From the NCBI GenBank assembly GCA_038223055.1, contig JBBRHF010000006.1:1-46689 (forward strand): a DNA stretch of 46,689 bases, written 5' to 3'. Origin of the DNA: JBBRHF01 sp038223055. GTDB lineage: Bacteria; Actinomycetota; Actinomycetes; JACCUZ01. Position numbers and translations under genes: made by a program. Position 1 is the stretch's first letter. Each line of letters starts with the position of its first letter. Positions 1 through 8,098 of the stretch are shown piece after piece. The notes under the pieces are model-generated. The model was not told where the DNA came from, did no database searches, and saw only the letters and a program-made list of their open reading frames with translations.

Positions 1-642
1 CTGCTGGCCGCCCTGGTCGCGAGTGGGGTGGCCTGGGCGCTGTTCCAGTCCAGCCTGTTCGGGTTGCGCTCGGTCACCGTGTCGGGCGCGTCGCGGGTGG
101 ACGTCGGGCAGGTGCAACGCACCGCCGATCTCACGTTGGGCACCCCGCTGCCGCGCATCGACACCGAGGACGTCGCGCACCGGGTGGGTCGGCTGCCCGC
201 AGTGCGCCGGGCCATCGTGTCGCGCCACTGGCCGCGGGGCATCGCGATCACCGTCATGGAACGCCGGCCCGCCGCCGTGCGCAGCACCGGGACGGGCTAC
301 GTCCTGATGGATCGCACCGGCGTCGTGTTCGCCGACGTGCCCGCGCGGCCAGCGGGCCTGCCGCTGATCAGCGCGCCGAGCGGGGGAGGCCCGGGCGCCC
401 TGCGGTCGGCCCTGGACGCGCTGGCCGACATGCCGGTCGCGGTGCGCTCGCAGGTCCTCGAGGTGAGCGCGACGACCCCCGACGAAGTGCGGCTGCGGCT
501 TACTCGCGGGCGGAGCGTGGTCTGGGGCTCACCGGAGCGCGGGGCGCGCAAGGGCCGCGTGCTCGGCGTACTGCTCACCCGCAAGGCCGCCGTCTACGAC
601 GTGAGCGCACCCGACGTACCCACCACCCGCTCGAAGCCGTAG
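1..642 (+). CDS. ftsQ: Cell division protein FtsQ, C-terminal part (5' end outside window)
   Basis: FtsQ is a bitopic divisome protein that links FtsL/FtsB to later septal proteins. The frame is open from base 1, so the cytoplasmic N-terminus is missing. The first residues (LLAALVASGVAWALFQ) are the end of a membrane segment. A POTRA domain follows (from GLRSVTVSGA through RHWPRGIAITVMERRPAA), then the FtsQ beta domain, ending near TRKAAVYDVSAPDVPTTR. Known: in actinobacteria ftsQ normally sits just upstream of ftsZ. Here an MMPL transporter and a two-component system lie between them. Identity rests on the POTRA pattern and on ftsZ 4.5 kb downstream. Confidence 0.9.
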   Translation: MLAALVASGVAWALFQSSLFGLRSVTVSGASRVDVGQVQRTADLTLGTPLPRIDTEDVAHRVGRLPAVRRAIVSRHWPRGIAITVMERRPAAVRSTGTGYVLMDRTGVVFADVPARPAGLPLISAPSGGGPGALRSALDALADMPVAVRSQVLEVSATTPDEVRLRLTRGRSVVWGSPERGARKGRVLGVLLTRKAAVYDVSAPDVPTTRSKP

Positions 643-670
643 CCGGTCGCCTCGCAGCCGGTCGCCTCGC
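641..670. repeat. 15-bp tandem duplication after ftsQ
   Basis: AGCCGGTCGCCTCGC occurs twice in a row, beginning inside the ftsQ stop codon. It lies in the 32-nt gap between convergent ftsQ and the MMPL gene. Confidence 0.85.
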
Positions 671-674
671 GGGG

Positions 675-2885
675 TCACGAAGGTGACGCGACCAGCTGAT
701 CCGATGCCGGGTCCGCCGCCTCGTGACCGTCGCCGGGGAGCCGTCGGTCGAGCCACCTCGGGACCCACCAGTTGGCGGGACCGAGCAGGGTCATGGTCGC
801 CGGGACGAGCACCATGCGGACGAGGGTGGCGTCCACGAAGATCGCCGTGGCCAGGCCGAGGCCGAACATCTTGGTGGCCGCGTCCTGACCGAGCACGAAG
901 GAGAGGAAGACCGCGATCATGATGAGCGCAGCCGATGTGATGACTCGCCCGGTGGAGGCGATGCCGTTGACGATCGACGTCTGGTTGTCGTGCGTGGCGA
1001 CGTACTCCTCGCGAACCCGCGACAACAGGAACACCTCGTAGTCCATGGAGAGACCGAAAAGGATCGCGAACATGAACATGGGGATGAAGGAGACGATCGG
1101 CACTGTCGACTCAAGGCCGATGAGGCCAGCGGCCCAACCCCATTGGAACACCATGACCATCACGCCGTACGCCGCGCCGATGCTGAGCAGGTTCAGGACC
1201 ACGGCCTTGAGCGGCACCAGCACCGACCGGAAGACCAGCATCAGGAGGAGGAACGACATCGCGAGCACCGCGGCGATCAGCACCGGCAGTCGTTCGTTGA
1301 CGCGTGCCCCGACGTCGGCGAAGTTCGCCGTCTGACCACCGACGTATGCCCGTGCGGTGCTGCCTGCGAGCACGCTTGGCAGCACGTTTGCGCGCAACCG
1401 CTCAACCGTCTGGTGTGTGGCGGCGTCCTGGGGCCCCGTCGTCGGGATCGCCACCACGACAGCCACGCCGGCATCGGCGTGCATCTCGGGGGCAGCCACC
1501 GAGGCGATCCCCGGGTCAGCCCTGAGGGCCTCCACCAGAGGGCCGACCGCAGCTGGATCGCCGGCGATGTCGATGGCGATCACCACCGGGCCGTTGCTGC
1601 CCGGACCGAACCCCCGGGCCACGAGGTCGTAGGCCTGGCGTTCGGTACGGCCCTCGGGCAGCGCACCGTCGTCGGGGATGCCCGCGCGCAGCGCCACTAC
1701 GGGGGCCGCGAGAGCGAGCAGCAGCACGGTGACCCCCGCCGCGTAGGGCCAAGGATTGCGGGTGACGTGCCGGATCCACCTGGACCAGCCCGGGCTGGCG
1801 GGCGCGTCCACCCTGCCGCGTCCGGCACGGCGCCCGCGCCGGCTGATGCGATGCCCCGCAAGGCCCAGGAACGCGGGCAGCAGCGTGACCGAGACGCACA
1901 CCATGACCAGGACGACGACCGAAATCGCGATCCCGCCCGCGGTCATGAACGGGACGCCGGCCACGACCAGCCCGAGGATCGCCACGACGACGATGCCGCC
2001 GGCGACCACGACCGGCTTGCCGGCCGTGGCCAGCGCCGAGCCAGCCGACTCCTCGACCGGCAGGCCGCGGTCGAGGTGCTGACGGTGCCGGGTCACGATG
2101 AACAAGGCGTAGTCGATGCCCACGCCCAGCCCCACCATGGCCCCAAGGACCGGCGCCCAGCTCGGGATGTCGATGACGTTGGCGATGAGCGACATGGAGC
2201 TCACACCGACGGCGAGTCCGAGCACGGCCGTGCCCAGCGGGAGGGCCGTCGCGAGCAAGGACCCGAAGACGAGGAAGAGGATGAGCGCCGCGACAAGCAG
2301 CCCGATGAGCTCGCCCAGACCGGGCTGGGATTGCTCGAACGCGTAGTAGAGGTCGCCCCCCATCTCGATCCGCAGCGGGGACCCCGCCTCGGCCTCGGCA
2401 CCGAACGCCTTGAGGTGGCTGAGATCCTTGGCTGAGAGTTCGTCCACGAGCGGGTACTGCAGCCGCAGGAGAGCGACGCGGCCGTCCGCCGACACGACAC
2501 CGCGGTGGACCGCGACCTCGGGACCGGCGGCCAGTGCACCGGTCGGATCTGTCGTCCCGAGGACGTGGGGCAGTGCGGCGGCGCCGGCCTGCAGCGCGGC
2601 GAGCGCAGATCTTGCCTGCGCCGAGTCGAAGAACGACGCGTCCTCGTCGAGCGGAGTCACGACCACCTGAGCCGTCAGGCCGGCATCACCCGCACCGGCG
2701 GCGGCCATCAACTCGCTCGCCTGCTGGGAGTCCAGCCCCGGAACCTGCATCGAATCCCTGAGACGGTGGCCGAAGGTGCTCGATGCCCCCACAACGACGA
2801 CGGTCAGGACCAGCCAGGCGCCGATCACGACCCATGGGCGGCGGGCCGACAGGCGGCCCAGACGGTAGAGAGACTGCGACATCAT
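675..2885 (-). CDS. MMPL/RND-family transporter
   Basis: A 736-residue inner-membrane exporter of the MmpL/YdfJ type. An N-terminal membrane helix (about 19-37) is followed by an extracytoplasmic domain (about 40-185) and a block of helices containing GVGIDYALF (254-262). A second periplasmic domain (about 400-525) and a second helix block with GLSMDYEVF (611-619) follow. The paired Asp-Tyr motifs are the proton-relay signature of this family. The start is fixed by GGGAGGA six bases upstream of ATG. It is convergent with ftsQ and divergent from the histidine kinase gene. Inference: the adjacent two-component system may control it. The substrate (lipid, drug or peptide) cannot be read from sequence. 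Confidence 0.93.
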   Translation of the reverse strand: MMSQSLYRLGRLSARRPWVVIGAWLVLTVVVVGASSTFGHRLRDSMQVPGLDSQQASELMAAAGAGDAGLTAQVVVTPLDEDASFFDSAQARSALAALQAGAAALPHVLGTTDPTGALAAGPEVAVHRGVVSADGRVALLRLQYPLVDELSAKDLSHLKAFGAEAEAGSPLRIEMGGDLYYAFEQSQPGLGELIGLLVAALILFLVFGSLLATALPLGTAVLGLAVGVSSMSLIANVIDIPSWAPVLGAMVGLGVGIDYALFIVTRHRQHLDRGLPVEESAGSALATAGKPVVVAGGIVVVAILGLVVAGVPFMTAGGIAISVVVLVMVCVSVTLLPAFLGLAGHRISRRGRRAGRGRVDAPASPGWSRWIRHVTRNPWPYAAGVTVLLLALAAPVVALRAGIPDDGALPEGRTERQAYDLVARGFGPGSNGPVVIAIDIAGDPAAVGPLVEALRADPGIASVAAPEMHADAGVAVVVAIPTTGPQDAATHQTVERLRANVLPSVLAGSTARAYVGGQTANFADVGARVNERLPVLIAAVLAMSFLLLMLVFRSVLVPLKAVVLNLLSIGAAYGVMVMVFQWGWAAGLIGLESTVPIVSFIPMFMFAILFGLSMDYEVFLLSRVREEYVATHDNQTSIVNGIASTGRVITSAALIMIAVFLSFVLGQDAATKMFGLGLATAIFVDATLVRMVLVPATMTLLGPANWWVPRWLDRRLPGDGHEAADPASDQLVASPS

Positions 2886-3056
2886 CGATGGTCCTCCCGA
2901 TTCTTGGCGTCAATGCGACTGCCATGTACGTCAGCGTGGCGACGCAATCCGCGGTCCACATCGGCCGCGGAGGTCGGCGATGACCCGCCGATGGGAGGGC
3001 GGACGTCTGGTCCTTTCGGCCGAGGCGCGCCGACGCGCATTCCCTACGCTGGGGTG
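2886..3056. promoter_or_regulatory. Divergent intergenic region between MMPL transporter and kinase
   Basis: About 170 nt hold both promoters. On the plus strand TACGCT (3045-3050) lies six bases before GTG 3057, the spacing of a leaderless actinobacterial promoter. On the minus strand only the ribosome site of the MMPL gene (GGGAGGA) is clear. I see no convincing direct repeat for the response regulator. Confidence 0.55.
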
Positions 3057-4208
3057 GTGATGGGAAGCGTGGTCAGGTCCCTGCGCGACGAGCCCCGGGC
3101 TGCCGCGCCTCCGGTGCGGGTCTGGCGGGACTGGGCACTGGTCGCTGTGCTGGTGCCGACCGCCGTACTCGAAGGCATCATTCGAACGGATGTCGCGTGG
3201 CGTCCGGTATCGCTCGCGCTCGCCGTGGCGTTGGTGTTCCCGCTTCTGTGGCGGCGGACGCACCCACTTTCTGTCGTCGCCGTGGTCTTCGGCGCAGTCA
3301 TCGTGACAAACCTCGTCACGCTCATCGATGGTCCGGACACTGCCGTAGGGCTGTACACGGCGGTCTACGTGTTGCTGATCCCTTACGCGTTGCTTCGATG
3401 GGGGTCTGGCCGCGAGGTCATCATCGGGTCCTCGATCATCGTGGTCGCCGGGCTGCTCGGGATCGCGAGCGATTTCCACGGCTTCGCCGAAGCGGGCGCA
3501 GGCCTGATGTTCCTCATGTTCCCCGCAGTTCTCGGAGCTTTGGTCCGGTTCTGGACGACGACGCGAGCTCGCGAGATCGATCAGGTGAGGCTGCGCGAGC
3601 GCGAACAGCTTGCCCGCGAGCTGCACGACACCGTTGCCCACCACGTCTCGGCGATGGTCATCCGGGCGCAGGCCGGACGGGTGGTCGCGCCCTCGGAACC
3701 CGAGGCTGCGATCGATGCTCTGCGGGTCATCGAGGAGGAAGGCTCCCGTACTCTCGCCGAGATGCGGACCATGGTGGGCGCACTGCGCGAGCGCGATGAT
3801 GCCGACCTTGCCCCGCAGCGCGGCGTCGCTGACATCGAGCGGCTCGCGCTCAGCGTCGAGGACGAGCCACGGGTGCAGGTGCGCCTCACGGGAGACCTCG
3901 GCTTGCTCAGTCCGGCGGTCGGGTCAGCCACCTACCGCATCGCCCGGGAATCGGTGACGAACGCGCGGCGGCACGCACGCAACGCCACCCGGATCGACGT
4001 GCAGGTCGTCGGGGCGCAGGACGCCGTACGGCTGACAGTCCGCGACGACGGCGATCCGGTCCACGCGTCCAGCGTCGCTGCCGGCTTCGGCGTGGTCGGG
4101 ATGACGGAGCGGGCGGCGCTGCTCGGCGGGACCCTCGCCGCCGGCCCCGGGCCCGACCATGGCTGGGTGGTCGACGCGGTGCTTCCTCGGGCGGGACCGG
4201 GCCGATGA
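3057..4208 (+). CDS. NarL/DesK-type sensor histidine kinase
   Basis: A membrane sensor kinase of about 383 residues. Several N-terminal helices (about 25-165) carry only very short loops, so there is no large external sensor domain. They are followed by a HisKA_3 dimerisation helix with RELHDTVAHH (phospho-acceptor His190) and a HATPase_c domain with N-box RESVTNARRHA (about 297-307) and a GFGVVGMTERA glycine box. The start is chosen at GTG 3057, six bases after TACGCT. ATG 3060 and GTG 3054 are alternatives. The frame is open further upstream, but that extension is antisense to the transporter and lacks a domain. The 3' end overlaps the regulator gene by ATGA, indicating translational coupling. 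Confidence 0.92.
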   Translation: MMGSVVRSLRDEPRAAAPPVRVWRDWALVAVLVPTAVLEGIIRTDVAWRPVSLALAVALVFPLLWRRTHPLSVVAVVFGAVIVTNLVTLIDGPDTAVGLYTAVYVLLIPYALLRWGSGREVIIGSSIIVVAGLLGIASDFHGFAEAGAGLMFLMFPAVLGALVRFWTTTRAREIDQVRLREREQLARELHDTVAHHVSAMVIRAQAGRVVAPSEPEAAIDALRVIEEEGSRTLAEMRTMVGALRERDDADLAPQRGVADIERLALSVEDEPRVQVRLTGDLGLLSPAVGSATYRIARESVTNARRHARNATRIDVQVVGAQDAVRLTVRDDGDPVHASSVAAGFGVVGMTERAALLGGTLAAGPGPDHGWVVDAVLPRAGPGR

Positions 4209-4861
4209 GCATCCGCGTGCTTGTCGCCGACGACCAGGAGATCGTCCGGACCGGTCTGCGCATGATCCTGGATGCCCAGCCCGACATCGAGGTGGTCGGC
4301 GAGGCGCGGGACGGCCGGGAAGCCGTCTCTCTCGCCCGCGAGCTGCGACCCGACGTGTGCCTGTTCGACATCCGCATGCCCGAGCTCAACGGGCTCGAGG
4401 CGACCCGCGCGCTGGCCGGGCCGGACGTCCGGGATCCGATGGCCGTAGTGGTCATCACGACGTTCGACCTCGACGAGTACGTCCACGGCGCGCTCAAGGC
4501 AGGCGCCCGCGGCTTCCTTCTTAAGGACGCAGGACCTGAGCTGCTCACCCAGGCGATCCACGCGGCCGCCAACGGTGAAGCACTGATCGCTCCAAGCGTC
4601 ATGGTGCGCCTGCTGGCTGCGTTCGCCGACGTACCCACCAGCCAGCCGCCGGCCGAGCCGATCGAACCCCTCACCGCGCGGGAGGAGGAGGTCTTGGTCA
4701 CCGTCGCCCGGGGCCTGACCAACGCCGAGATCGGCGCCGAGCTCCACATCAGTCTCAGCACCGTCAAGACCCACCTCGCAAGCCTGATGAACAAGCTCGG
4801 CACCAGAAACCGAGTCGAGATCGCCATGTGGGCCTATGAAACGAAGCGCACCAGAGTTTGA
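4205..4861 (+). CDS. NarL/LuxR-family response regulator
   Basis: A 218-residue regulator paired with the upstream kinase through an ATGA overlap. The receiver domain has acidic pocket D9/D10, phospho-acceptor D55 in CLFDIRMPE, the conserved Thr in VVVITTFD and Lys107 in GFLLKDAG. The C-terminal LuxR helix-turn-helix runs from LTAREEEVL to about residue 212, with recognition helix LSTVKTHLASLMNKL. All key residues are intact. Likely targets are its own promoter region and the divergent MMPL gene. This is inference from arrangement only. Confidence 0.95.
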   Translation: MSIRVLVADDQEIVRTGLRMILDAQPDIEVVGEARDGREAVSLARELRPDVCLFDIRMPELNGLEATRALAGPDVRDPMAVVVITTFDLDEYVHGALKAGARGFLLKDAGPELLTQAIHAAANGEALIAPSVMVRLLAAFADVPTSQPPAEPIEPLTAREEEVLVTVARGLTNAEIGAELHISLSTVKTHLASLMNKLGTRNRVEIAMWAYETKRTRV

Positions 4862-5127
4862 CCAACCACCGGGTGCGATGACCAGCCAAGCATGGCCGCG
4901 TTCCCGTAGACCGTCCTCGTGGCTGCGCTCACCGGTCCGGGCCAGGCGGGACGTAGGGCCGCGACACGCCCGACACGCCGACGAATACGCGAGGTCGTTG
5001 AATCGGCCCGCGCGCCCACCTACCGTCCTGCTCATCATCACAAGTTGACATAACTCTAACGTTCAACTTGAGGGTGAGAGTCCAGGTTTCGACCAGTCTG
5101 CAAGACGAGAGCTAAGGGGCAACCGAC
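4862..5127 (+). promoter_or_regulatory. ftsZ upstream region with interleaved inverted repeats
   Basis: This 266-nt gap carries the ftsZ expression signals. CAAGTTGA (5041-5048) and TCAACTTG (5063-5070) form a perfect 8-bp inverted repeat. Overlapping it, ACTCTAAC (5053-5060) pairs with GTGAGAGT (5074-5081) at 7 of 8 positions. The two hairpins share bases and cannot form together. TTGACA (5045-5050) could be a -35, but no good -10 lies at normal spacing. TACCGT (5022-5027) is a possible upstream -10. The ribosome site AAGGGG is at 5114-5119. No convincing coding region is present. Confidence 0.55.
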
Positions 5128-6369
5128 GTGGCAGCACCGCAGAACTACCTCGCGGTCATCAAGGTCGTTGGCATCGGCGGCGGTGGCGTCAACGCGATCA
5201 ACCGGATGATCGAGGTGGGACTCAAGGGTGTCGAGTTCATCGCGATCAACACTGACGCCCAGGCGTTGCTCATGTCCGACGCGGACGTGAAGCTCGACGT
5301 CGGGCGCGAGCTGACCCGTGGCCTCGGCGCCGGCGCCGACCCCGAGGTCGGGCGCAAGGCCGCCGACGACCACGCCGAAGAGATCGAGGAGGTCCTCAAG
5401 GGGGCCGACATGGTCTTCGTCACGGCCGGCGAGGGTGGCGGCACCGGCACTGGGGGCGCGCCGGTGGTCGCGCGCATCGCCCGGTCCCTCGGTGCGTTGA
5501 CCATCGGAGTCGTGACCCGCCCGTTCGGGTTCGAGGGTCGCCGCCGGGCCAACTCCGCCGAGACCGGGATCGCTGAGCTGCGCGAAGAGGTCGACACGCT
5601 CATCGTCATCCCCAATGACCGGCTGCTGTCGATCTCGGACAAGAACATCAGCGTGCTCGATGCCTTCAAGAGCGCCGACCAGGTGCTGCTGCAGGGCGTG
5701 TCGGGCATCACCGACCTGATCACGACTCCGGGCCTGATCAACCTCGACTTCGCCGACGTGAAGTCGGTCATGTCCGGCGCGGGCTCCGCACTGATGGGCA
5801 TCGGGTCGTCTCGTGGCGACAACCGGGCGGTCGAGGCCGCCGAGATGGCCATCTCCAGCCCGTTGCTGGAGGCCTCGATCGACGGGGCGCACGGCGTCTT
5901 GCTCTCGATCTCGGGCGGCTCGGACCTGGGGCTGTTCGAGATCAACGAGGCGGCCCAACTGGTCGCCCAGGCCGCCCACCAGGAAGCCAACATCATCTTC
6001 GGCGCGGTCATCGACGACGCTCTGGGCGACGAGGTGCGGGTCACCGTGATCGCGGCCGGCTTCGACGGCGGGACGCCACGCCGGGCGGTGCCGGCACCGG
6101 CTCGCGCCACCGCAGCCGCGGTCGCGCCCGGGCAGCCGATCTTCGCGCCATCCTCGTCCGAGCCGTCCCGCAACGGACTCACCGGTGCGGGCGAGCGGCC
6201 CGCCTACCAGCCCCACGGCGAGCCGGTCTCGACCCAGGCCCAGACAGGCGCCCCCGCGAACGGCCACATCACGTTGCCGCGCACGGAGCAGCCGGTCACC
6301 GCGCCCCGGCCGGCGCGCACGATCGTGTTCGACGACGACGACCTGGACGTGCCCGACTTCCTGAAATAG
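5128..6369 (+). CDS. ftsZ: Cell division GTPase FtsZ
   Basis: The tubulin-like GTPase that forms the Z ring; 413 residues, normal for actinobacteria. GTP-binding GIGGGGVNAINRM is near residues 15-27, the tubulin signature GGGTGTGGAP near 103-112, and the T7 loop NLDFADVKSVM is present. A variable linker rich in Pro/Ala and Gln follows. The C-terminal peptide DDLDVPDFLK is intact and is the expected SepF/FtsW docking tail. The GTG start has AAGGGG eight bases upstream. sepF lies 1.7 kb downstream, as is usual where FtsA is absent and SepF is the membrane tether. Confidence 0.99.
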   Translation: MAAPQNYLAVIKVVGIGGGGVNAINRMIEVGLKGVEFIAINTDAQALLMSDADVKLDVGRELTRGLGAGADPEVGRKAADDHAEEIEEVLKGADMVFVTAGEGGGTGTGGAPVVARIARSLGALTIGVVTRPFGFEGRRRANSAETGIAELREEVDTLIVIPNDRLLSISDKNISVLDAFKSADQVLLQGVSGITDLITTPGLINLDFADVKSVMSGAGSALMGIGSSRGDNRAVEAAEMAISSPLLEASIDGAHGVLLSISGGSDLGLFEINEAAQLVAQAAHQEANIIFGAVIDDALGDEVRVTVIAAGFDGGTPRRAVPAPARATAAAVAPGQPIFAPSSSEPSRNGLTGAGERPAYQPHGEPVSTQAQTGAPANGHITLPRTEQPVTAPRPARTIVFDDDDLDVPDFLK

Positions 6370-6386
6370 TCGTTGGCGCATCGCCC

Positions 6387-6445
6387 GCCCTGATCGTGAG
6401 GGGAATCGGCAGCCCAGTGGGCGCGATTCCCCTCACGATCAGGGC
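6387..6445. terminator. 22-bp perfect hairpin after ftsZ
   Basis: GCCCTGATCGTGAGGGGAAT... (arm 6387-6408) is repeated exactly inverted at 6424-6445, giving a 22-bp perfect stem with a 15-nt loop. There is no T tract, so this is a GC-type intrinsic terminator or an RNA-stabilising hairpin rather than a classical terminator. TACCGT (6447-6452), a possible pgeF -10, begins immediately after the right arm. Confidence 0.7.
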
Positions 6446-6461
6446 ATACCGTTTCGGGTTG

Positions 6462-7238
6462 ATGGCGACAGGAGGCACGGTGGCGGTGCGAGAGGTAGCG
6501 GCCTCGGGTGCGGCACGCTTCTGGCTGACCGACCGGGGCGGCGGCGCGAGCACACCTCCCTACGACCAGTTCAACCTCGGCGACCACGTTGGTGACGATC
6601 CGGCGGTCGTCGCCGCCAACCGCGACCTGCTCGCGTCCGGACTGGGTCGACCCGCGCCGCGGCTGGCGTGGATGCGCCAGGTGCACGGCGCCCACGTCGT
6701 GACGCTTGGGGCTGGAGGTGCCGAGGGTGCCGTTCCCGGCGTACCTCCGTGGCCTGCAGCCGACGGGCTCGTCACTGCCAGGCCCGGGCTTGCCCTGGCG
6801 GTCCTGGTGGCCGACTGCGTCCCGGTGCTGTTCGCCAGCGCCGACCCGGCCGTGGTCGGTGTCGCCCACGCCGGCCGGCGAGGCATGGCCGATGGTGTGG
6901 TGAGCGCAACCCTCGCCGCCATGGCGACGTTGGGCGCCCTGCCGGACCACATTCACGCCTTCGTCGGCCCGTCGATCTGTGGCCGATGCTACGAGGTCCC
7001 GGTCGAGCTGCAGGCGGCCGTGGGGACGCGCGTGGCCGCGTCGATCACGACCACCCGGTCCGGGCGGCCGGGCCTGGACCTGCGCGCCGGCGTCGCCGCC
7101 CAACTGGCCGGGGGCGGCGTCGGCGCCGTGACTGTGGACCCCCGCTGCACGGCCGAGAGCGCCGAGCTCTACTCACACCGACGCGACGGCATCACCGGCA
7201 GGTTTGCGGGGATCGCCCTGGTGGCCCTGCCAGACTGA
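6462..7238 (+). CDS. pgeF: PgeF/YfiH laccase-domain protein (purine nucleoside phosphorylase-like)
   Basis: About 258 residues of the DUF152/YfiH family. These cytosolic enzymes were first called polyphenol oxidases and are now known to act on purine nucleosides or as peptidoglycan amidases. The metal and active-site markers are present: QVHGAHV, LVADCVPVLF and GVAHAGRRGM, plus the late FVGPSICGRCYEV segment. The family almost always follows ftsZ in actinobacteria, as here. The start is ambiguous: ATG 6462 lies nine bases after TACCGT, while GTG 6480 and GTG 6486 follow a good GGAGG at 6471-6475. The sequence upstream of 6462 is the ftsZ hairpin and is not coding. Confidence 0.92.
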   Translation: MATGGTVAVREVAASGAARFWLTDRGGGASTPPYDQFNLGDHVGDDPAVVAANRDLLASGLGRPAPRLAWMRQVHGAHVVTLGAGGAEGAVPGVPPWPAADGLVTARPGLALAVLVADCVPVLFASADPAVVGVAHAGRRGMADGVVSATLAAMATLGALPDHIHAFVGPSICGRCYEVPVELQAAVGTRVAASITTTRSGRPGLDLRAGVAAQLAGGGVGAVTVDPRCTAESAELYSHRRDGITGRFAGIALVALPD

Positions 7239-7243
7239 CCCCG

Positions 7244-8047
7244 ATGGCGACACCGACCTCCCGACGCGACGAGATCGCGGCGAACCTGCGCTGGGTCGAG
7301 CAACGGATCGCCGACGCCTGCGCCATTGCCGCACGGTCGCCCAGCGACGTCACCGTGATCGCGGTCACGAAGACGTTTCCCTGGACCGACGTCGCCCACC
7401 TCGCCGCGCTCGGGTTGCGTGACGTGGGCGAGAACCGCGACCAAGACGCCACGCCGAAGGTCGCCCGCTGCCGCGCTGCCGGCCTGACCGACCTGCGCTG
7501 GCACTTCGTCGGCCAGTTGCAGACCAACAAGGTCGCCCGGGTCGCCGACTACGCCCACCTCGTGCACTCGGTGGATCGAGCGCGGCTCGTTACGGCGCTC
7601 GAGCGGGCCGCGATGGCGCACGGCCGCGAGATGGGGTGCCTGGTCCAAGTCGATCTGAACGACGACGAGGACGGCGAAACCGCCCAGGACAAGCTGCGGA
7701 CCCAGGACAAACTGCAGACCCAGGACAAACTGCAGACCCAGACCCAGGCCATCGGTCCCGGCCGCGGCGGCGTGCCCCCCGAGGCCGTCGCTGATCTCGC
7801 GTCGCTCATCGACGCCAGCGCACACCTGCGCCTCGACGGTGTGATGGCCGTGGCGCCCCGGGAGGGAGATCCGGCGGCGGCGTTCGCCCGGCTGGCCGAG
7901 ATCTCGGCTGCCTTGCGCGCGAGCCATCCGCACGCCGGCGTCATCTCGGCCGGGATGAGCGGCGATCTCGAGGCCGCAGTCATCGCAGGCGCGACACACC
8001 TGCGCGTCGGCACGGCATTGCTCGGTTCTCGGCCTCCGCTCAGGTAG
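7244..8047 (+). CDS. yggS: YggS-type PLP homeostasis protein with tandem-repeat insertion
   Basis: A PLP-binding TIM-barrel protein with no known catalysis that buffers cellular PLP; about 267 residues. The PLP lysine motif VIAVTKTFPW, GENRDQDATPK, WHFVGQLQTNK and the phosphate-binding SAGMSGDLEAAV are all present. After the strand LVQVDLNDDEDG the chain carries three copies of a six-residue unit QDKL(R/Q)T that the family lacks (nt 7685-7738), followed by a Gly-rich stretch before PEAVADL. The start ATG is five bases after the pgeF stop and seven after CAGACT (7231-7236). Confidence 0.95.
   Translation: MATPTSRRDEIAANLRWVEQRIADACAIAARSPSDVTVIAVTKTFPWTDVAHLAALGLRDVGENRDQDATPKVARCRAAGLTDLRWHFVGQLQTNKVARVADYAHLVHSVDRARLVTALERAAMAHGREMGCLVQVDLNDDEDGETAQDKLRTQDKLQTQDKLQTQTQAIGPGRGGVPPEAVADLASLIDASAHLRLDGVMAVAPREGDPAAAFARLAEISAALRASHPHAGVISAGMSGDLEAAVIAGATHLRVGTALLGSRPPLR
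7685..7738 (+). repeat. 18-bp x 3 in-frame tandem repeat in yggS
   Basis: CAGGACAAACTGCAGACC is repeated three times. The first copy differs at two positions and the other two are identical, followed by a partial CAGACC. It encodes (QDKL[R/Q]T)3 in a surface loop. Confidence 0.95.
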
Positions 8048-8098
8048 CGTCGGGTGAACCGACGAGACGATCGTCCACCCCACCGGAGGGCTACAGGC

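Noticed and set aside
723..2435. Long plus-strand frame antisense to the MMPL gene
   Set aside because: His/Asp/Arg-rich translation without domain or ribosome site; typical GC-rich antisense frame of a clear membrane protein gene.
2505..3056. 180-codon N-terminal extension of the histidine kinase
   Set aside because: It is antisense to the transporter and crosses the divergent promoter. No domain, and a leaderless start is available at 3057.
4836..5048. 70-codon frame between the response regulator and ftsZ
   Set aside because: Starts inside the regulator, no ribosome site, low-complexity Arg/Pro/Ser content.
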